From positions 1 to 25,300 of the forward strand of contig UQRE01000033.1 of NCBI GenBank assembly GCA_900543415.1: a stretch of DNA of 25,300 nucleotides, written 5' to 3'. Made by a program: the position numbers and the translations under genes. The notes below the pieces were generated by a model, which was not told where the DNA came from, made no database searches, and was given only the letters and a program-made list of their open reading frames with translations. Each line of letters begins with the position of its first letter. Within the stretch, counting starts at the first letter, position 1. This document shows positions 21,556 to 25,300 of this stretch, in pieces. Source of the stretch: an uncultured Dorea sp. Its GTDB lineage: Bacteria > Bacillota > Clostridia > Lachnospirales > Lachnospiraceae.

Positions 21556-24090
21556 ATGAAACAATATGAAGTAACGGGCATGAGCTGCGCGGCATGCAGT
21601 GCCCGCGTAGAAAAAGCAGTGTCCCAAGTGCCGGGAGTAACGTCCTGCTCTGTCAGCCTTCTTACGAATTCTATGGGAGTAGAAGGACAGGCAGATCCTA
21701 CAGATATTGTTGCCGCAGTTGAAGCGGCTGGATATGGGGCGGAAGAAAAAAGCAGTGGAAATCAGACAAAGAGCAGCACCGTCTCAACTATGGAAGAGCA
21801 GTTAAAAGACAAAGAGACGCCTGTTTTAAAGAAACGACTGATAGCGTCTCTTTGTTTTTTGCTTCCGCTGATGTATGTCTCAATGGGACATATGATGTGG
21901 GGATGGCCGCTTCCGGAGCTGTTTGCAGAAAATCATGTGGCAGTTGGTCTCTTTCAAATGTTAATGACAGTGATCATTATGGTCATTAATCAGAAATTCT
22001 TTATTAGCGGATTTAAAAGTCTGCTGCACCGGTCGCCAAACATGGATACACTTGTGGCGCTTGGTTCAGGAGCATCTTTTGTGTACAGCACGTATGCATT
22101 ATTCGCAATGACAAATGCACAGATGCTTGGTGATATGAAGCAAGTGATGGCTTATATGCATGAATTTTATTTTGAGTCTGCTGCAATGATTCTGACACTG
22201 ATTACAGTGGGCAAGATGTTAGAAGCAAGATCAAAAGGAAAGACTACAGATGCACTGAAAAGTTTGATGAAGCTGTCGCCGAAAAAAGCAACCCTTTTGC
22301 GAAATGGAACAGAAGTTGAAGTATCCATAGAAGAAGTCGTGACAGGAGATATTTTTGTCGTAAGACCAGGAGAAAACATTCCGGTAGACGGTGTTGTCAT
22401 AGAAGGAATCAGTGCAGTAAATGAATCTGCGCTTACCGGGGAAAGTATTCCGGTAGACAAAGAAGAAGGCTCTACGGTGTCAGCGGCGACGGTAAATCAT
22501 TCTGGATTTTTAAAGTGTCAGGCGACGAGAGTCGGCGAAGATACAACATTATCACAGATCATTCAGATGGTCAGTGATGCAGCGGCGACAAAAGCGCCGA
22601 TCGCAAAAGTTGCGGATAAAGTGTCGGGTGTTTTTGTTCCGGCGGTGATAGGTATTGCAGTATTGACAACTATTGTGTGGCTGATTGCCGGACAGACGGT
22701 GGGATTTTCTTTAGCCAGAGGAATTGCAGTTCTTGTAATCAGCTGCCCGTGTGCGCTTGGGCTTGCAACCCCGGTTGCGATTATGGTTGGTAACGGAATG
22801 GGCGCAAAACACGGAATCATGTTTAAAACAGCAGTATCACTGGAAGAGACAGGAAAAATGGATATTGCAGTGCTGGATAAGACAGGAACGATTACAAGCG
22901 GAGAGCCGGAAGTGACAGATGTGATACCGGCAGATGGAATATCTCAAGAGCAGTTATTGGAACTTGCCTATATACTGGAAAAGAAAAGTGAACATCCATT
23001 GGCAAGGGCAATCATAGTCGAAGCAGAGAAAAAAGGATTTGCAAGCGAAGCACAGGTATCGGATTTTCAGGCAGTTGTCGGCAATGGATTATTTGGGAAT
23101 TATGAAGGCAGTCCACTTGCGGGGGGCAATCTTAAGTTTATTCAGGAGAAGACTGAGATTGGCGCTGACATGCGTGGTCAGGCAGAAAAACTTGCCGAAC
23201 AGGGAAAAACCCCGCTGTTTTTTGCAAGAGACGGTCAATTCCTGGGAATGATCGCGGTGGCTGATGTGATAAAAGAAGACAGCGCACAGGCTGTAAAAGA
23301 ACTTCAAAACATGGGACTTCATGTAGTCATGCTGACCGGAGATAATGAACGTACTGCTAAAGCGATCGGAGATCAGGCAGGTGTGGACGAAGTGATAGCA
23401 GGAGTTCTTCCGGATGGAAAGGAATCGGTGATCCGCAGATTAAAGCAAAAAGGTAAAGTTACTATGGTAGGTGACGGAATCAACGATGCGCCGGCTCTTA
23501 CGAGAGCAGATATCGGAATTGCCATCGGAGCAGGAACGGATATTGCAATTGATGCTGCAGATGTTGTGCTTATGAAGAGCCGGTTAAGTGATGTTCCGGC
23601 TGCAATCAGACTTAGCAGGGCAACACTTCAAAATATTCATGAAAATTTATTCTGGGCGTTCATTTATAATATTATCGGTATTCCACTGGCGGCCGGAATC
23701 TGGTATCCATTATTTGGCTGGAAGTTAAATCCAATGTTTGGAGCGGCAGCAATGAGCTTATCAAGCTTTTGTGTAGTGACCAATGCACTTCGGCTTAATT
23801 TCTTTAAATTAAGAGATGCAAGTAAAGATAAAAAGAAAAGACAAAAACAGCATAGTCGTGAATCTAAGGAGGATAAGAGCATGACAAAAACTATGAAAAT
23901 TGAAGGTATGATGTGTGGACATTGTGAGGCAAGAGTGAAGAAATGTCTGGAAGCGCTTGCTGAAGTAGAAGAAGCGATCGTAAGTCATGAAGCAGGAACG
24001 GCAGTAGTGACATTAAGTGCAGAGCTTTCCGATGAAGTGCTGAAAAAGACAGTAGAGGATCAGGATTATAAAGTATTGGAAATCGAGTAA
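21556..24090 (+). CDS. copA: Copper-exporting P1B-type ATPase with C-terminal CopZ-like domain
   Basis: An 844-residue inner-membrane pump that exports Cu(I) using ATP. Residues 1-65 are an N-terminal metal-binding domain (GMSCAAC, Cys11 and Cys14). Membrane segments include pairs around 90-200, one near 365-385 and the CPC helix (Cys397-Pro-Cys399), with two more near 690-745. The actuator TGES loop, phosphorylated Asp441 (DKTGT), SEHPLA and GDGINDAPAL (639-648) are intact. A Lys/Gln/Ser-rich linker then leads to a second metal-binding domain (about 776-844, GMMCGHC with Cys787 and Cys790) that resembles free CopZ. ATG at 21556 follows AGGAGG by seven bases; GTG at 21550 overlaps it. No terminator is clear after the stop. 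Confidence 0.96.
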   Translation: MKQYEVTGMSCAACSARVEKAVSQVPGVTSCSVSLLTNSMGVEGQADPTDIVAAVEAAGYGAEEKSSGNQTKSSTVSTMEEQLKDKETPVLKKRLIASLCFLLPLMYVSMGHMMWGWPLPELFAENHVAVGLFQMLMTVIIMVINQKFFISGFKSLLHRSPNMDTLVALGSGASFVYSTYALFAMTNAQMLGDMKQVMAYMHEFYFESAAMILTLITVGKMLEARSKGKTTDALKSLMKLSPKKATLLRNGTEVEVSIEEVVTGDIFVVRPGENIPVDGVVIEGISAVNESALTGESIPVDKEEGSTVSAATVNHSGFLKCQATRVGEDTTLSQIIQMVSDAAATKAPIAKVADKVSGVFVPAVIGIAVLTTIVWLIAGQTVGFSLARGIAVLVISCPCALGLATPVAIMVGNGMGAKHGIMFKTAVSLEETGKMDIAVLDKTGTITSGEPEVTDVIPADGISQEQLLELAYILEKKSEHPLARAIIVEAEKKGFASEAQVSDFQAVVGNGLFGNYEGSPLAGGNLKFIQEKTEIGADMRGQAEKLAEQGKTPLFFARDGQFLGMIAVADVIKEDSAQAVKELQNMGLHVVMLTGDNERTAKAIGDQAGVDEVIAGVLPDGKESVIRRLKQKGKVTMVGDGINDAPALTRADIGIAIGAGTDIAIDAADVVLMKSRLSDVPAAIRLSRATLQNIHENLFWAFIYNIIGIPLAAGIWYPLFGWKLNPMFGAAAMSLSSFCVVTNALRLNFFKLRDASKDKKKRQKQHSRESKEDKSMTKTMKIEGMMCGHCEARVKKCLEALAEVEEAIVSHEAGTAVVTLSAELSDEVLKKTVEDQDYKVLEIE
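23866..23883 (+). promoter_or_regulatory. Internal ribosome-binding site and start codon inside copA
   Basis: AAGGAGG (23866-23872), an 8-base spacer and ATG (23881-23883) occur in frame within copA, exactly at the edge of the CopZ-like domain. The match to a full Shine-Dalgarno is better than that of several true starts in this window. Confidence 0.6.
23881..24090 (+). CDS. Possible separately translated CopZ-like copper chaperone
   Basis: From the internal ATG, 69 residues could be made as a free heavy-metal-associated domain: MTKTMKIEGMMCGHCEARV with Cys12 and Cys15 as Cu(I) ligands. Length and motif equal those of stand-alone CopZ chaperones. It shares frame and stop with copA, so it would be a second product of the same message. 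Whether initiation really occurs here cannot be seen from the DNA. Confidence 0.45.
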   Translation: MTKTMKIEGMMCGHCEARVKKCLEALAEVEEAIVSHEAGTAVVTLSAELSDEVLKKTVEDQDYKVLEIE

Positions 24091-24175
24091 GGCTGCCGGA
24101 GAAAGAACGACACAGGGGAATATCTCTAAAGAGCGCATCATAAACTGCTAACAAAGGTTATGTGCGGGGTGCAGC

Positions 24176-25300
24176 ATGAAGCGTTTTTGGGCAGGTTTAT
24201 TATGTATGGTGCTGACATTGTCATATGTAGCAGTAGATAAAACCAGTATTGCATATGCGGAAGAAGCGCAAAAGGAATCTGAACAGATGAATAAAGAAGA
24301 AAAAGCAGATGGTGCAGTTTCTGTGTCCGCACCATCTGCAATTTTAATGGAAGCGTCAACCGGACAGGTGGTTTATGAAAAAAATTGTGATGAGAGAAGA
24401 CCGCCTGCCAGTGTCACGAAAGTGATGACGCTTCTTTTAATTTTTGATGCTTTGAAGGATGAAAAAATTCATTTAACGGATGAAGTGACTGTGTCAGAAT
24501 ATGCAGCCTCTATGGGTGGATCCCAGGTCTTCTTAGAGCCGGGAGAAGTTCAGACTGTAGATACGCTGATAAAATGTATTTCAGTGGCAAGCGCTAACGA
24601 CGCCTGTGTGGCTATGGCAGAATATGTATCCGGGGATGAAAATGCATTTGTAGAAGCGATGAATCAGCGGGCGAAAAATCTCGGAATGAAAAATACACAC
24701 TTTGTCAATTGTAATGGACTCGATACGGATGGGCATGAGACAACTGCAAGAGACATTGCTCTGATGTCCCGGGAGCTTATTACGAAATATCCGAAAATCT
24801 ACGAATATTGTAATATCTGGATGGAGGATATAACGCATACAACCAAAAAGGGAACGACAACTTTCGGCTTATCTAATACCAATAAGCTGATTCGTCATTA
24901 TGAATATGCAACCGGACTGAAAACCGGTTCCACAGGGAAGGCAAAGTTTTGTATTTCTGCCACGGCAAAAAAAGAAGATGTGGAGCTTATAGCAGTTATC
25001 ATGGCTGCAGAGGACAGCAAAACAAGAAATAAAGATGCAGTGACATTACTCAATTATGGGTTTGGAAAATGTCAGAAATATGCAGAAAAAACATGTAAGA
25101 CAGAAAAAGCAGTTCCCGTCAGAAGAGGTATAGAAAAACAAGTAAAAACAAAGCAGAAGAATCCGTATATTTATGTGGATACAACAGGTGCTGATCTAAG
25201 CGGCATGAAACGCAGGGTGCGGTTAAAAAAAGAACTGGATGCACCGGTTAAAAAAGGAGAAAAAGCAGGTACTGCGGAATATTATCTGGGGGATAAAAAG
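24176..25300 (+). CDS. D-alanyl-D-alanine carboxypeptidase, DacF-like (partial)
   Basis: The gene runs off the window; 375 codons are seen with no stop. A signal peptide ends near Ala28 (SIAYA-EE), so the protein is exported. The penicillin-binding motifs are complete: Ser79-Val-Thr-Lys82, Ser139-Ala-Asn141 and Lys249-Thr-Gly251. This low-molecular-weight PBP would trim the terminal D-Ala from peptidoglycan stem peptides. From about residue 290 the C-terminal PBP5-like beta domain begins. GGGGTG lies five bases before the ATG. The 85-base gap after copA has no clear promoter or terminator. Confidence 0.93.
   Translation, partial: MKRFWAGLLCMVLTLSYVAVDKTSIAYAEEAQKESEQMNKEEKADGAVSVSAPSAILMEASTGQVVYEKNCDERRPPASVTKVMTLLLIFDALKDEKIHLTDEVTVSEYAASMGGSQVFLEPGEVQTVDTLIKCISVASANDACVAMAEYVSGDENAFVEAMNQRAKNLGMKNTHFVNCNGLDTDGHETTARDIALMSRELITKYPKIYEYCNIWMEDITHTTKKGTTTFGLSNTNKLIRHYEYATGLKTGSTGKAKFCISATAKKEDVELIAVIMAAEDSKTRNKDAVTLLNYGFGKCQKYAEKTCKTEKAVPVRRGIEKQVKTKQKNPYIYVDTTGADLSGMKRRVRLKKELDAPVKKGEKAGTAEYYLGDKK

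Overview
The window looks like a chromosomal segment of a Gram-positive anaerobe of the Clostridia, most likely Lachnospiraceae. The grounds are the moderately AT-rich coding style with many gga and aga codons, strong AGGAGG ribosome-binding sites, lipoprotein and Gram-positive regulator types (CsoR, a MarR protein of the FabT kind), and a Firmicutes-style fatty acid cluster with FabK. The genus cannot be fixed from the sequence alone. No transposase, integrase, tRNA, rRNA or CRISPR array was seen.

Layout. 1-263: non-coding, with a strong GAAA-loop hairpin and a possible pseudoknot of unknown identity, then a promoter. 264-1303: a nicotinamidase/isochorismatase-type hydrolase and a GNAT of the diamine-acetyltransferase type. 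1328-1810 (minus): luxS, divergent from a histidine-phosphatase gene (1952-2581), followed by trpS (2657-3661). A 12-bp-stem terminator separates trpS from a convergent ABC-F gene of the YkpA type (3767-5401, minus). 5621-7508: a patatin-like lipase and an unusual HD-hydrolase/GNAT fusion, closed by a 17-bp-stem terminator.

7582-11235 is a visibly more AT-rich cassette bounded by terminators on both sides. It holds a one-domain sugar-type ABC ATPase, an RbsC-type permease, a lipoprotein binding protein and a diverged relative of pseudouridine-5'-phosphate glycosidase (PsuG). It looks like an import-and-cleave system for a C-glycoside or related compound, and is the best candidate here for an undescribed function. 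Its 5' end looks ragged, with no clear promoter or ribosome-binding site.

11399-20548 is a complete type II fatty acid synthesis operon: fabH, acpP, fabK, fabD, fabG, fabF, accB, fabZ, accC and a fused accD-accA. Malonyl-CoA is made by AccB/AccC/AccDA and loaded by FabD onto ACP; FabH starts chains and FabF, FabG, FabZ and FabK run the elongation cycle. The promoter is flanked by two TTTGA-N3-TCAAA palindromes that match the FabT operator type, and a FabT-like MarR gene with its own promoter lies just after the operon (20667-21128).

21172-24090 is a copper-efflux operon: a CsoR operator sits inside the promoter spacer, followed by csoR and copA. The CopA protein has a CopZ-like domain fused at its C terminus, and a perfect internal Shine-Dalgarno plus ATG at the domain start suggests that free CopZ may also be made. 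The window ends inside a dacF-type D-Ala-D-Ala carboxypeptidase gene (24176 onwards).
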